Shown: positions 9,055 to 18,270, counted from the first letter of the stretch. The stretch: DNA of 64,000 bases from an uncultured Rhodopila sp. (GCF_903944925.1 NZ_CAJATU010000098.1:124001-188000), one strand, 5' to 3'. Program-made: numbers and translations. The notes: generated by a model not told the origin, from the letters alone.

Positions 9055-10683
9055 CTACATCACCTGCCGCAGCACGAAATACAAGCTCCCCGACATCAGG
9101 ATCGCCGCCGGCAGCGTCAGCACCCAGGCCGCCAGCATGTTCTTCACCGTGCTCCATTGCAGCCCGGCGCCGCTCGCCGCCATCGTCCCGGCGACGCCGC
9201 TGGACAGCACGTGCGTGGTCGAAACCGGCAATCCATAAATATCCGCCGCAGCGATCGTCGCCGCCGCGACCAGTTCGGCCGACGCCCCCTGCCCATATGT
9301 CATGTGCGTCTTGCCGATTTTCTCGCCGACAGTGATGACGATGCGCTTCCAGCCGACCATCGTGCCAAGACCCAGTGCCACCGCAACGGAAACCTTGACC
9401 CAGGTCGGGATGAACTTGGTGCTGTCATCAAGGACGCCCTTGTAGATTTTCAACGCACTCGCTTCCTTGGCCGTGAAAGCCACATTCTGCTTCTGCATCA
9501 CGCGGATCGCTTCGGACACCATGAACATCTCATTGCGGATGTTCTGCACCGCCGCCGCCGGGACCTTGTTCAGCGAGCCATAGGCCTTGACCTGATCCGT
9601 GATGTCGCCCGCCAGCGAACCCAAAGCGGCAAACACCGGCTTGGTATCGACCTCGCGCAGCTTCAGCGCGTCGGTAACGATCGCTTCGGCGGCCGGCGGC
9701 GGGAAGGTCAGGTTGCCGCCGCGGTTGTCGAAGACAGCCTGCGCCTGTTGCGTCGCTGCCACGAAGGCCGGCAGATGGCTGTCCGGCACGGCGCGGTTGA
9801 GCGCATACGCAGTCGGGAGGGAGCCGATCAGGATCAGCATAATGAGGCCCATGCCCTTCTGCCCGTCATTCGATCCGTGCGCGAACGACACCGCGCCGCA
9901 GGTCAGGCAGAGCAGTCCGCGAATCCAGGCCGGTGGCGCCTTGCGGGTCTCCGGTGCCGTATAAAGCCGCTTGTCGCGAACCAGCGCCTTCATCGCCAGC
10001 AGCATCAGCGCGGAACCGATAAAGCCGACCAGCGGGCTGAACAGCAATGCTTTGAACACGCCCATGGCCTGCGACCAGTCCACGCCGGATGTGGCCGCGC
10101 CCTCCGACATCAACTGGTTGGCGACACCCACGCCGATGATCGAGCCGATGAGGGTATGCGACGAACTGGCCGGCAGCCCGAGAAACCAGGTGCCGATGTT
10201 CCAGACGATCGCGGCGATCAGCAGCGCGAAGATCATCGCGAACCCGGCACCCTGGCCGACCTGCAGGATCAGTTCGACCGGAAGCAGGCTGACGATGGCA
10301 AAGGCGACGGCGCCCGAGGATGTAAGAACGCCGAGGAAGTTCATCGTCCCCGAATAGATCACCGCCACCTGCGGCTGCAGGCTGTGCGTATAGATGACCG
10401 TCGCGACCGCGTTGGCGGTATCATGGAAGCCGTTGACGAACTCGAACGCCAGCGCGATCAGCAATGCGATCCCCAGCAGCACGAAGGCGCCCCAGGCAAG
10501 AGCCGGAGCCCCGCTGTCCGTGATGTCGTTGGTCAACCCGCGGACCGTCCAGAACAGCCCGAACACCAAAAGGGCCAGGAACACCAGGATTCCGCCGATG
10601 TGACCGCCGCCTTCGAAGCTGGGCCGGATATCCTGTGGCGTGTCGAGTACGCGCGATTGCTGATCCACTGTCGTTTCTGACAT
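9055..10683 (-). CDS. pit: PiT-family inorganic phosphate transporter
   Basis: The 542-residue inner-membrane protein has about 10-12 hydrophobic segments and the two PiT signature repeats: GFHDTANAVATVIYT (about residue 85) and FAHGSNDGQKG (about 285). A PASSSHTLIG element and a second PVSTTHVLSS element match the duplicated PiT fold. It imports metal-phosphate using the proton or sodium gradient. A long soluble insertion (about 330-430) is rich in charged residues. No PhoU-like DUF47 partner lies next to it, which is a common but not universal neighbour. The start follows GGGGAAG at suitable spacing. Confidence 0.95.
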   Translation of the reverse strand: MSETTVDQQSRVLDTPQDIRPSFEGGGHIGGILVFLALLVFGLFWTVRGLTNDITDSGAPALAWGAFVLLGIALLIALAFEFVNGFHDTANAVATVIYTHSLQPQVAVIYSGTMNFLGVLTSSGAVAFAIVSLLPVELILQVGQGAGFAMIFALLIAAIVWNIGTWFLGLPASSSHTLIGSIIGVGVANQLMSEGAATSGVDWSQAMGVFKALLFSPLVGFIGSALMLLAMKALVRDKRLYTAPETRKAPPAWIRGLLCLTCGAVSFAHGSNDGQKGMGLIMLILIGSLPTAYALNRAVPDSHLPAFVAATQQAQAVFDNRGGNLTFPPPAAEAIVTDALKLREVDTKPVFAALGSLAGDITDQVKAYGSLNKVPAAAVQNIRNEMFMVSEAIRVMQKQNVAFTAKEASALKIYKGVLDDSTKFIPTWVKVSVAVALGLGTMVGWKRIVITVGEKIGKTHMTYGQGASAELVAAATIAAADIYGLPVSTTHVLSSGVAGTMAASGAGLQWSTVKNMLAAWVLTLPAAILMSGSLYFVLRQVM

Positions 10684-10791
10684 GGCTCTTCCCCAAATAT
10701 TTGTCCCAAGATGCTGCGCTTGCGCGGGAATTGGTATTACAGAACGATGACAAATCGGCGCCGCGGGGCGCGGTTCGATGAAATTCCGGCT

Positions 10792-11706
10792 TCAGCGCGC
10801 AGCCACGAAGACCTGCTTTGTTGCGTAGGAGATCCACACGCGGCGGCTCGCCAGCCAGTCCTGCCCCAGGAGCATGTGCACGAATAGCGGCAGTCGTACC
10901 GGCGCGACCCAAATCGCCGGCTTGTCGAGCGCCTCCCCGCCGGCATCCAGCGTCCGGAACCTGTGCAGGTGCATCGGCACTGTATGCGGTCCCAGTCCGC
11001 TGATCGAGTCCACCGGGTCCGCCGTGAGGTTGGAGTCCTGCAACCGCATCCGCACCATCCCCGGTGCGGTCAGCAGCGTTGCGCCTGAACCGCTGTCGAG
11101 CAGCGCGCGCAACGGGGTGCCGTCGAGGCTCACCGCGACGATGATCCCCTGTTGGGCCGGAAACGAGACGGAAATGGACGTATAGGCGCCGGACCAGGGT
11201 AAAAAGCGCCCCGCGCAGTCCTGCACCGTGTAGATCGACAGGCGATGAGCCGGGATGTCGAGATCCAGGTCGAACACCGACAGATAGTCGCGCCCGAGCA
11301 GGCCGTCGATCACGCGATCGCCGGCAACGGCCCGCGGAATGATGCCGACGGTCAGGCTGGTGTCATGGTTCAGCGTCCGCCGCACCAGCTTCACCCCACC
11401 CATACTGAAACTTCGCGGATCGGCATTGGCGCGGCGGTCGATGCCGCCGACACCGCTCAGGGTCGTGCCAACCCATTGGTCCCGCGCCAGACCGAGGCGG
11501 CGGACGGCCTCGCCGGTCACCACGGAACGCTGCGCGCCGGTGTCGAGGATGAAGGATGCAGCGATGCCGTTCACCTCCACCGGGACGATGATCGCGCCGT
11601 TGACGACGTCGAGCGGGATTGTCGCCCGTGCCGTCACCGAACACGCCGCATCAGCGGTGGCAGGGAGCAGCAGGGCGCATAGAAGCAGCAGGATCTTGCC
11701 GGACAC
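10792..11706 (-). CDS. Periplasmic retropepsin-like aspartic protease with two protease domains
   Basis: The 304-residue product starts at GTG 11706, which gives an immediate Sec signal peptide (KILLLLCALLLPATADA). Upstream in-frame starts would overlap the divergent chromate gene. Two retropepsin-like halves follow: ILDTGAQRSVVTG (about residue 52) and LLDSGSGATLLTA (about 205). Each has a downstream hydrophobic-hydrophobic-GxD segment (LLGRDYLS and LLGQDWLA). A tandem pair in one chain gives a pepsin-like pseudo-dimer. The second half has DSG in place of DTG, which is also catalytically competent in the family. The substrate is unknown. The gene is divergent from the chromate transporter genes. 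Confidence 0.85.
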   Translation of the reverse strand: MSGKILLLLCALLLPATADAACSVTARATIPLDVVNGAIIVPVEVNGIAASFILDTGAQRSVVTGEAVRRLGLARDQWVGTTLSGVGGIDRRANADPRSFSMGGVKLVRRTLNHDTSLTVGIIPRAVAGDRVIDGLLGRDYLSVFDLDLDIPAHRLSIYTVQDCAGRFLPWSGAYTSISVSFPAQQGIIVAVSLDGTPLRALLDSGSGATLLTAPGMVRMRLQDSNLTADPVDSISGLGPHTVPMHLHRFRTLDAGGEALDKPAIWVAPVRLPLFVHMLLGQDWLASRRVWISYATKQVFVAAR

Positions 11707-11797
11707 GCGGGTTCTTTCATGGTTCGGCCGGATGTTACGCCCGGGCCACACGCCGTATAATTGCCGCGCGCGCTCGGCGCCGCTAATTCGTCGCCGG

Positions 11798-12343
11798 ATG
11801 TCCGAAACGCGACCCGCCCCCACCGTGTTCGACTTGTTCGCCGGCTTTTTCATCGTCGGCCTGTGCGGCTTCGGCGGCGTGCTGCCCTGGGCGAGACGGA
11901 TGATCGTCGATCAGCGCCAGTGGCTGAGCCTGACCGAGTTTACCGACATGCTCGGACTCTGCCAGTTCCTGCCGGGCGGCAACATCATGAACGTCACCAT
12001 CGCGCTGGGATCGCGATTTCGCGGCGTGACGGGGGCGGCTGCGGCGTTCCTCGGACTGATGGTGGCGCCGACGGCGATCGTTATCGGCCTTGGCGTGCTC
12101 TACGACCGCTACGCCGAATTGCCGCCGGTCCGGCACGGGTTCACGGCGCTGTCGGCCGCCGCGGCGGCCTTCATGGTCTCGAACGCCTGGAAGATCGCCG
12201 CGCCGTTGCGCGGCCGCAGGTTGGCCATCGCGATCGCGGTGTGCACGTTCCTCGCCTTTGCCGTGCTGCGCCTGCCGCTGCCCGCGGCGCTGCCGGTGCT
12301 ATTGCTGGGATCGACCGCGCTACTGTGGCGGTTCCGGTCATGA
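11798..12343 (+). CDS. chrA: Chromate transporter, N-terminal half protein
   Basis: The 181-residue membrane protein corresponds to the first of the two homologous halves of the CHR family. It carries FFIVGLCGFGGVLPWARR (residues 15-32), followed by the conserved FTDMLGLCQFLPGGNIMNV segment near residue 47. The short-chain CHR group encodes the halves as two separate proteins that work together, and that is the case here. The family exports chromate, and some members may move other oxyanions or have no demonstrated role. The ATG at 11798 is chosen because it starts exactly at the family N-terminus. The stop overlaps the next start (ATGA). Confidence 0.85.
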   Translation: MSETRPAPTVFDLFAGFFIVGLCGFGGVLPWARRMIVDQRQWLSLTEFTDMLGLCQFLPGGNIMNVTIALGSRFRGVTGAAAAFLGLMVAPTAIVIGLGVLYDRYAELPPVRHGFTALSAAAAAFMVSNAWKIAAPLRGRRLAIAIAVCTFLAFAVLRLPLPAALPVLLLGSTALLWRFRS

Positions 12344-12870
12344 GCACGCTGCCGGACCTGGCGGTCGTGCACGCGCAGCTTTCGCTGCTCGCATTCGGCG
12401 GCGCCGCCGCGATCATCCCGGAAATGCAGCGCCAGGTGGTGGACGTGCATCACTGGATGGATGCGCGCGAGTTCGCCGCGCTGTACGCGCTGGCTCAGGC
12501 CGCGCCCGGGCCGAACCTGATGGTGGTCAGCCTTGTCGGCTGGCGCGTGGCAGGTTTCTGGGGTGCGCTGGTGACGACGGCGGCGATTTCGGCGCCGTCC
12601 TCGATCCTGACCTTGCTGGTCAGCGGGGTCTGGTATCGGTTCAAGGATGAACCGCTACGGAAGGCGCTACAGGCCGGGCTGCAGCCCGTGACCGCCGGAC
12701 TGATCATGGCCAGCGCGGCGCTGCTGATCCGCAGCACCGCGATGGACTGGTCAACCGCGGCCGTAGCCCTCATAACGGCGGCGCTGTTCATTTTCACCAA
12801 GGTGCATCCGCTGCTGATCCTCGCCGGGGCCGCGCTGGCCGGCGCCGCGGGCGTGTTCGGCCAGGCATAA
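12340..12870 (+). CDS. Chromate transporter, C-terminal half protein
   Basis: The 176-residue membrane protein is the second half of a short-chain chromate transporter pair. LLAFGGAAAIIPEMQRQVV (residues 14-32) and the LAQAAPGPNLMVVSLVG segment (about 50-66) are the family landmarks; the APGPN block is the most conserved. Its ATG overlaps the stop of the first half by four bases, so the two subunits are likely made in equal amounts. The protein faces the opposite membrane orientation to its partner in studied pairs, which is family knowledge and not visible here. Confidence 0.85.
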   Translation: MSTLPDLAVVHAQLSLLAFGGAAAIIPEMQRQVVDVHHWMDAREFAALYALAQAAPGPNLMVVSLVGWRVAGFWGALVTTAAISAPSSILTLLVSGVWYRFKDEPLRKALQAGLQPVTAGLIMASAALLIRSTAMDWSTAAVALITAALFIFTKVHPLLILAGAALAGAAGVFGQA

Positions 12871-12886
12871 CCTGCACCAAGCTGCC

Positions 12887-13735
12887 TCAGCGCAGGACAA
12901 TGCGGCGGTACAGGTGCCATGTCGCATGGCCCAGGACGGGCATCACGATCATCAGGCCCAGTAAAAGCGGAATAGAGCCGGCGACCAGGGCTGCCGTGAT
13001 GATGATGCCCCACTTCGCCATCATCACCGGATTATGCCGAACCACGTTGACGGACGTCATCACCGCGGTTTCCAGTGACACCTTCCGGTCAAGCAACATT
13101 GGAAAAGAAACCGCGCTTATCGAAAGCGAAATCGTGGCAAACACGAAGCCGACGCCACAGCCGAGGAACGCCATGGTCACCCCGGCCCGAGTGTGCAAAA
13201 CATCATGCACGAAAGCGCCGGCGGATACCGGCGGATTAGGTCCCAGCGTGACGTTGTAAATTAGCTGCGCCGCCAGAAGCCAGAACACGAAGATCATCAT
13301 CAGCGCCAGCCCGAGCAGGGCCATGGCATGCAGCGACGGCGAGCGGAACACCTTGAACGCATCCGCCCAGCCGGCCGACAATCCCAGCTCCCGCCGCCGG
13401 CTCATTTCGTTCAGCCCGACGGCGGCCAGCGGCCCGAGCAGCGCGAAACCGGACGCAAGCGGGAAAACCAGAGGCAGCATCTCATAGCCGAACGCCAGCC
13501 GGGCCAGCAGCAGGCCAACAAGCGGATACAGCACGCACAGGAACACGACGTCGCTGCGGGAGGCCTTGAAATCCTCCCAGCCGCGTCGCAGCGCCCATCG
13601 CAAATCCTCGTCCGTGATGCGGCGGACCGCAGGCGTGTTGGAGGTTTCCCAATTCTCGACGTCGCTCGTCAACGTCATCGAACGATAGGCCTGGGTGATC
13701 ACCTCGGCGCCCCAGCCCGGCGGTGTCCTGATCAT
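12887..13735 (-). CDS. DUF2189 integral membrane protein
   Basis: The 282-residue protein has a soluble N-terminus of about 60 residues, with the family motif ITDEDLRWALRRGWEDF near residue 37, followed by six to seven hydrophobic segments. This is the DUF2189 family (formerly likened to cytochrome c oxidase subunit I), found widely in alphaproteobacteria and without a proven function. The start at 13735 is picked for the GGAGGGAAGG site just upstream; an upstream in-frame extension of 76 codons has no ribosome site. It converges on the chromate pair with only 16 bases between the stops. Confidence 0.82.
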   Translation of the reverse strand: MIRTPPGWGAEVITQAYRSMTLTSDVENWETSNTPAVRRITDEDLRWALRRGWEDFKASRSDVVFLCVLYPLVGLLLARLAFGYEMLPLVFPLASGFALLGPLAAVGLNEMSRRRELGLSAGWADAFKVFRSPSLHAMALLGLALMMIFVFWLLAAQLIYNVTLGPNPPVSAGAFVHDVLHTRAGVTMAFLGCGVGFVFATISLSISAVSFPMLLDRKVSLETAVMTSVNVVRHNPVMMAKWGIIITAALVAGSIPLLLGLMIVMPVLGHATWHLYRRIVLR

Positions 13736-13905
13736 GGCGGCCTTCCCTCCGTATCGTTGATTTTCATCGCTGCGGACCAGCGAACCGATTTCGGCAAGCG
13801 CGTAAACGCTGAGCATGAACGCTTTCGCGCCGGACATGCGATCACAAGTCGCCGAACCGTGACGGCGTCTCCGCCACGGTTGGATGCGAACCCGGTATGG
13901 ACGGA

Positions 13906-14409
13906 TCAGGCGATCTCGAAAGCGATTTTTGGCGGTGCCTTCAAGGTTTGCAGGATCACGCAATACCGCTCAGTCGTCTGGATCATGCGTTCGAGTTTCG
14001 GCCGATCGGCGTCGGAATCCAATTCGAACCTGAGTGTAATGTCCGTCAGGCCCACCGGGGCGGCGCGATCGACGCCAAGCGTGCCGCGCGCGTCCCAAAC
14101 GCCCTCGGCTATCACCTTGCCGCCGCGAATGGTGACGCCCATCGCCGTCGCCACCGCCCGCAGCGTCACGCCGGCGCAGCCCACTAGGGCCTCCAGCAGC
14201 ATATCAGCCGAGCAAGCAAGTTCGCCGGAGCCGCCGCCGGCCTTGTGCAGGCCCGCGGTGACCTTGCCGTGCCAGGCCTCCACCACGATGGCGATGTCGT
14301 TGGGATCGAGGCTGCCTTCGGCGCGCGCCGGAATCAGCGCCGCCTCCGGCCGATCGCGGTACAGTTGCTTTATCGGCGCCTGGATGGCGCGCAGCTCGTC
14401 GGCGTTCAT
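13906..14409 (-). CDS. OsmC/Ohr-family protein
   Basis: The 167-residue protein has the OsmC fold signature. An ADMLLEALVGCAGVTL helix (about residues 67-82) carries one conserved cysteine, and a C-terminal ERYCVILQTL segment (about 146-155) carries the second. OsmC/Ohr proteins use such a cysteine pair to reduce organic hydroperoxides. The VEAWHGKV strand and length suit the YhfA/OsmC-like subgroup more than Ohr. It is followed 38 bases later on the same strand by the cupin gene. AAGGA precedes the ATG by about 10 bases. Confidence 0.87.
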   Translation of the reverse strand: MNADELRAIQAPIKQLYRDRPEAALIPARAEGSLDPNDIAIVVEAWHGKVTAGLHKAGGGSGELACSADMLLEALVGCAGVTLRAVATAMGVTIRGGKVIAEGVWDARGTLGVDRAAPVGLTDITLRFELDSDADRPKLERMIQTTERYCVILQTLKAPPKIAFEIA

Positions 14410-14447
14410 GCGTCTATATCCTTACTGCGTTGGCGCCGGACCGAGCG

Positions 14448-14858
14448 CTATTCCGGCGCAGGCGAGGCCAGCGGCTTGTCCTTCTCCACGATGTAGGTGA
14501 CGACGATTCGCGTCGCCTCCGGACCGTTGCGCAGACTGTGCGGCGTCTCCGGCGGCACCTGGAACCCCTCCCCCGCCTTCACCAGCCGATCGGCCTGGCC
14601 TTTGACGGAGAGAGTGCCGCCGCCGGAGGTCAGGAAGGCGGATTCGACGCCGGGGTGGGTATGGCGCGGAATCAGCGTGTTCGGCTCGATATCCACCGAC
14701 ACCAGGATGGCGGCGTATTTGTCACCGGGATATTCGGTTTTTTGCAGGATGGTGCGCTTGAACCCGGGCGTCCCCTGCGCCTCGCCCTCGGCGGACGAAG
14801 CCACCAGGCCAACCGCGGCGCACAGCGCGCACGAGACGAAACCACGTCGCTTGAGCAT
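14448..14858 (-). CDS. Exported cupin-domain protein
   Basis: The 136-residue protein has an N-terminal export signal (LKRRGFVSCALCAAVGLVASSAEG); the paired arginines suggest Tat or Sec export. It then has one small beta-barrel cupin with metal-site motif H-x-H-x4-E (RHTHPGVESAF, about residues 64-74) and the later PPETPHSL histidine (about 102). A single conserved barrel of this kind binds a metal, but the substrate is unknown. The start follows AAGGAACGGCA. It lies between the citrate-synthase-like and OsmC genes, all on the minus strand, which may be one unit. Confidence 0.85.
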   Translation of the reverse strand: MLKRRGFVSCALCAAVGLVASSAEGEAQGTPGFKRTILQKTEYPGDKYAAILVSVDIEPNTLIPRHTHPGVESAFLTSGGGTLSVKGQADRLVKAGEGFQVPPETPHSLRNGPEATRIVVTYIVEKDKPLASPAPE

Positions 14859-14930
14859 TGCCGTTCCTTTCCGTTTCCCTCCGGCATCTTCAACGCCGAC
14901 GCGGCGGCTGTCCAGACCGGACAGCCCGGC

Positions 14931-15992
14931 TCAACCGACGGGCGGTCCGACATAGGCGGACACCGGCCGGATCATCCGCCCGGTTTTCTGCTGCTCCATC
15001 GCATGCGCCAACCATCCGGCGCTGCGCCCGATCGCGAATACCGGGGTGAACGCCTCGCGCGGAATGCCGACGGCGTCGAGCAGCAGCGCGGCAGTGACCT
15101 CCACGTTGGGCGGTAGCCTACGGCCCGGTTTCACCCGTTCGATCGCCGCCGCAACCGCCCGCTCCAGGCCATCGGCGAAGGCGAGCCGCCCGGCCTCCGG
15201 TCCCATCGCCTGCAACGGCCGCCGCATCGCCTCGGCCCGCGGGTCGTTGCCGCGGAACACGCGATGGCCAAAGCCCATCAGCCGCTGGCCGGAGCGCAGC
15301 CTGTCCTCGACCCAGGCATTCAGATCCTCCGCCGCCTCGGCGGCATCCAGCATATTCAGTGTCGGCCCGGGCGCGCCGCCATGCAGCGCACCGGTGAAAG
15401 CGCACCACGCGGCCAGGACCGATGCCGCGAGCGAGGCCCGGGTCGAGGCCACCACCCGCGCGGTGAAAGCCGACGCGCTGAGGCCGCTTTCGCACATGAC
15501 GGTGAAATAGGTATCCAACGCCGCCACCCGGTCGGGCGGCTGAGTCCGCCCGTGCAGCATCCGCAGCAGGTCCGCGCCGGTTGACAGCGCCGGATCGGGG
15601 GCCAGCGGCGGCTGATCGGACGCTTGCCGCACCAGCGCCGGCACGGCGACCGTCAGCGCAGCGACGATCTCGGCCGCCGTCGCAGTGTCAGGCAGCGACG
15701 CCAGCGCTATGCGCACACCTTCGAACAACGACCGTCCGGCCGCGAGCGGCAGCCAGGTGCCAACCGCTTCGTATGCAGCGATGCGCGCGGCGCCGAGTGC
15801 AGCGTGCAGTTCGCCGCGGTCCAGACCGTCGCCTGCGAAGCCATCCCACAGCAGGGCGACGGTCCCCTCGAAGCCGTATCGGACGGCCAGCGCCGGCAAA
15901 TCGACTCCGCGCACCCAGACCATCCCGGCGATCGGATCGGTGTGGCTCAGGATCGTGTCCGCCGCGACGACGCCGTCCAACCCGCTTGCCAT
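14931..15992 (-). CDS. Citrate synthase family protein (citrate/2-methylcitrate synthase-like)
   Basis: The 353-residue protein has the citrate synthase landmarks: ALHGGAPGPTL (about residue 205) with the oxaloacetate-binding histidine, GFGHRVFRGNDPRA (about 246) with the second histidine, and VFAIGRSAGWLAHAMEQ (about 318). It is shorter than the main Gram-negative GltA (about 430 residues) and resembles secondary citrate or methylcitrate synthases. No prp or TCA genes lie near, so the acyl-CoA is not assignable. The ATG at 15992 is chosen because GGAGAG lies 6 bases upstream. It is divergent from the TPR gene across 53 bases. Confidence 0.85.
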   Translation of the reverse strand: MASGLDGVVAADTILSHTDPIAGMVWVRGVDLPALAVRYGFEGTVALLWDGFAGDGLDRGELHAALGAARIAAYEAVGTWLPLAAGRSLFEGVRIALASLPDTATAAEIVAALTVAVPALVRQASDQPPLAPDPALSTGADLLRMLHGRTQPPDRVAALDTYFTVMCESGLSASAFTARVVASTRASLAASVLAAWCAFTGALHGGAPGPTLNMLDAAEAAEDLNAWVEDRLRSGQRLMGFGHRVFRGNDPRAEAMRRPLQAMGPEAGRLAFADGLERAVAAAIERVKPGRRLPPNVEVTAALLLDAVGIPREAFTPVFAIGRSAGWLAHAMEQQKTGRMIRPVSAYVGPPVG

Positions 15993-16045
15993 GTCGTCTC
16001 TCCGCGATTCAGCTTTCGTTAACCTATTTGCGTCAAAATCCTCGT

Positions 16046-17593
16046 ATGCAAAGCATCGCAGACCCCCTGGCCGTCCAACCCGCACCCGATCGTTCAGCCT
16101 ACCGGCTTGGCCTCCTGGCCTTGCGGGACGGCGACCTCTTCACTGCCGTCGCTCTGCTGAGACGGGCGGTAGGCGCCAATCCGCATGACGCCGGCATACG
16201 CCGCAACCTTGTACGCGCGCTGCTGGCCGGTGGACAATTTGTCGAGGTGCTGGCGGAGGCCTCCCGCGCGCTGGTTTTGGCGCCTGATAACGGGGAGCTT
16301 TACTATGCGCTCGGCACCGCGCTCAACGGCGTCGGCCGCCCGGCACGTGCCTGCGCGGCCTTCAACCGCGCCATCGCAATCAACCCGGATCATGCTCCAA
16401 CCTGGCTGAACTTCGGCAATGCAGCAACCGATATGGATGATCTCGAATCCGCGGAAGCGCTGTACCGTACCGCGCTCCGCGTCGATCCGGAACTGCCGGA
16501 GGCGCATGCCAGTCTTGGTTATCTGCTGACCCGGCTCGGGCGCCTGGAGGAGGCGACCCGCTCCTGCGAGACCGCAATCCGCCTGCGCCCGGAGTTTGCC
16601 CGCGCGCATATGAACCTGGCAACCGCACTGCTGCTCGGCGGCGACCTGAACCGGGGTTTTGCGGAATACGAATGGCGCAAGCGTGACGAGCGGTATCGGC
16701 GGGACTTTCCGCCGCCGGATGGCCCCGTTTGGGACGGCTCCGATCCGCACGGGCGCACCATCCTGATCCGAGCGGAGCAGGGTCTGGGCGATGCCATTCA
16801 GTGCGCGCGCTATCTGCGGCTGATCCGCGATGCCGGCGGCACGCCGGTTCTGGTCTGCGCGGCCGCCCTGGTTCCGCTGATCGCATCGATGGATGGCGTC
16901 CTGGCCGTTGCCGCGGGGGACCCGTTGCCACCTTACGACGCGCGGGCCGATCTGATGAGCCTGCCCGCAGCATTCGGCACAACGATGGACAGCATCCCGT
17001 TGGCCGAGGGCTACCTGTCGGCGGACCCCGCCCGCATCGGCGCCTGGAATGCCCGCCTGCCGCCCGGCCGCAAAGCCGGCCTTATCTTCGCCGGCAATCC
17101 CGCCCACCCTGACGATAGGCGGCGCTCGATCCCGCCGGAGCTTGCCGACGCGCTTCCCGCGATACCGGGGCTGAATTTCGTCAATCTCCAGCACGGTCAG
17201 GCTGCCGGCACGCTCGCGCTGCCCGACCTGACGGCGTGGATGACGGACTACGCCGAAACCGCGGCCCTGGTGGCGAACCTGGATGTGGTGGTCACCGTGG
17301 ACACCTCGATCGCGCACCTGGCCGGCGCGCTTGGCACGCCGGCACTGGTTCTGCTGCCGTTCGCCCCGGACTGGCGCTGGATGCTGGGACGCAATGACAG
17401 TCCGTGGTACAGGTCATTGCGCCTTTTCCGGCAGTCCCGGGCCGGCGATTGGAGCAGCGTCATGGCGGAGGTGATGGGCTTACTGGCCTCGGGCGGTTAC
17501 GCTGCCTCGATCTCCGCCACCAGGCCGTCCGCGGCGATACCGCCGAAGAACGTGCCATCAGCCCGCTCCAGTTGCCGCCAGACGATACCATAG
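16046..17593 (+). CDS. TPR protein with C-terminal glycosyltransferase-9-like domain
   Basis: The 515-residue protein has about five tetratricopeptide repeats in residues 15-190 (for example ALGTALNGVGRPARACAAFN). A GT-B/heptosyltransferase-like domain follows (about 230-490), with RAEQGLGDAIQ (about 248) and VVTVDTSIAHLAGALGTPA (about 418), the nucleotide-sugar-binding end. Such fusions are common in alphaproteobacteria and may glycosylate a protein or flagellin, but this is unproven. The last 30 or so residues are low in similarity to the family and are read through the antisense of the next gene, with which it converges and overlaps by 97 bases (17497-17593). Confidence 0.83.
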   Translation: MQSIADPLAVQPAPDRSAYRLGLLALRDGDLFTAVALLRRAVGANPHDAGIRRNLVRALLAGGQFVEVLAEASRALVLAPDNGELYYALGTALNGVGRPARACAAFNRAIAINPDHAPTWLNFGNAATDMDDLESAEALYRTALRVDPELPEAHASLGYLLTRLGRLEEATRSCETAIRLRPEFARAHMNLATALLLGGDLNRGFAEYEWRKRDERYRRDFPPPDGPVWDGSDPHGRTILIRAEQGLGDAIQCARYLRLIRDAGGTPVLVCAAALVPLIASMDGVLAVAAGDPLPPYDARADLMSLPAAFGTTMDSIPLAEGYLSADPARIGAWNARLPPGRKAGLIFAGNPAHPDDRRRSIPPELADALPAIPGLNFVNLQHGQAAGTLALPDLTAWMTDYAETAALVANLDVVVTVDTSIAHLAGALGTPALVLLPFAPDWRWMLGRNDSPWYRSLRLFRQSRAGDWSSVMAEVMGLLASGGYAASISATRPSAAIPPKNVPSARSSCRQTIP

Positions 17594-18270
17594 GCCTCGT
17601 CCAGCCGCGCGGTGACCCAGGCCCAAGTGGTCGGCTGCCACGCCCCCCAGGTGCCGATGCGAAGCGTATCGCCGTCTCCCAGACCGTCATAGTCCCATGC
17701 GATGACCGCGTGTCCGCCGACAACGTCGCCGTCATCGCGGCCGCGTTGCACGTCCCACACGGGCGCGCGCTCCATGTCGCGCTCCCGCAGGGTCACCCCC
17801 CAATACCCGACCCCCAACCGCGCCATCCCGCAGGCCAACGCCGATCGGCTGCGGGTATCGATGGTTGCGTAGAGGCCATGGAGGGTTTGCGGACCGACGT
17901 CGAAACCCGACGCGGCCTGCCTCGCCAGCACGTCCAGCATCACCGCTCCATCGGTGGCCGCGAGATCTGCCGGATTGCCGACACAGGCGCCGTAGAACGC
18001 CGGCACGCGCGCCGGGTCCAGCACGAGATCGAAGCCGTTCAACGCGGCCACACCGCGCGCCGCGTTGGCGAGCGCGACGGCGGTGCAGTCCGGCAAGATA
18101 TCGTTACAATAAAGTCCCGGCTCGAACGCCGTCGCGGAGCGGTCGAGGACCACCGGCGGCGGCACGGCGCCGAACCGGTGCGACGGCGCTCTGGCCAGCG
18201 CCACCGGGTCGTGCCGGATGCGCCCGAGCATGAAGCGGGCGCGCCAGGCAGCGCCGCCGGCGGCGGCCAT
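17497..18270 (-). CDS. Papain-fold (C1-like) cysteine peptidase-like protein of a lysis cassette
   Basis: The 257-residue protein contains a papain-type arrangement. A helix-starting cysteine lies in LPDCTAVALANA (Cys62), a strand histidine in GGHAVIAWDYDG (His187), and a Trp-Gly segment IGTWGAWQ (206-212) sits where papains have Asn-Ser-Trp-Gly. The Asn position is Thr here, so activity is uncertain. There is no signal peptide. Its ATG overlaps the stop of the upstream lipoprotein (TGATG), so it belongs to the lysis-type operon 17497-19752. Similar proteins occur in phage-derived loci of acetic acid bacteria. The target is unknown. Confidence 0.6.
   Translation of the reverse strand: MAAAGGAAWRARFMLGRIRHDPVALARAPSHRFGAVPPPVVLDRSATAFEPGLYCNDILPDCTAVALANAARGVAALNGFDLVLDPARVPAFYGACVGNPADLAATDGAVMLDVLARQAASGFDVGPQTLHGLYATIDTRSRSALACGMARLGVGYWGVTLRERDMERAPVWDVQRGRDDGDVVGGHAVIAWDYDGLGDGDTLRIGTWGAWQPTTWAWVTARLDEAYGIVWRQLERADGTFFGGIAADGLVAEIEAA

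Noticed and set aside
8989-10680. 563-codon plus-strand frame over the phosphate transporter
   Set aside because: Antisense to pit; low-complexity Arg/His/Gln composition, no domain.
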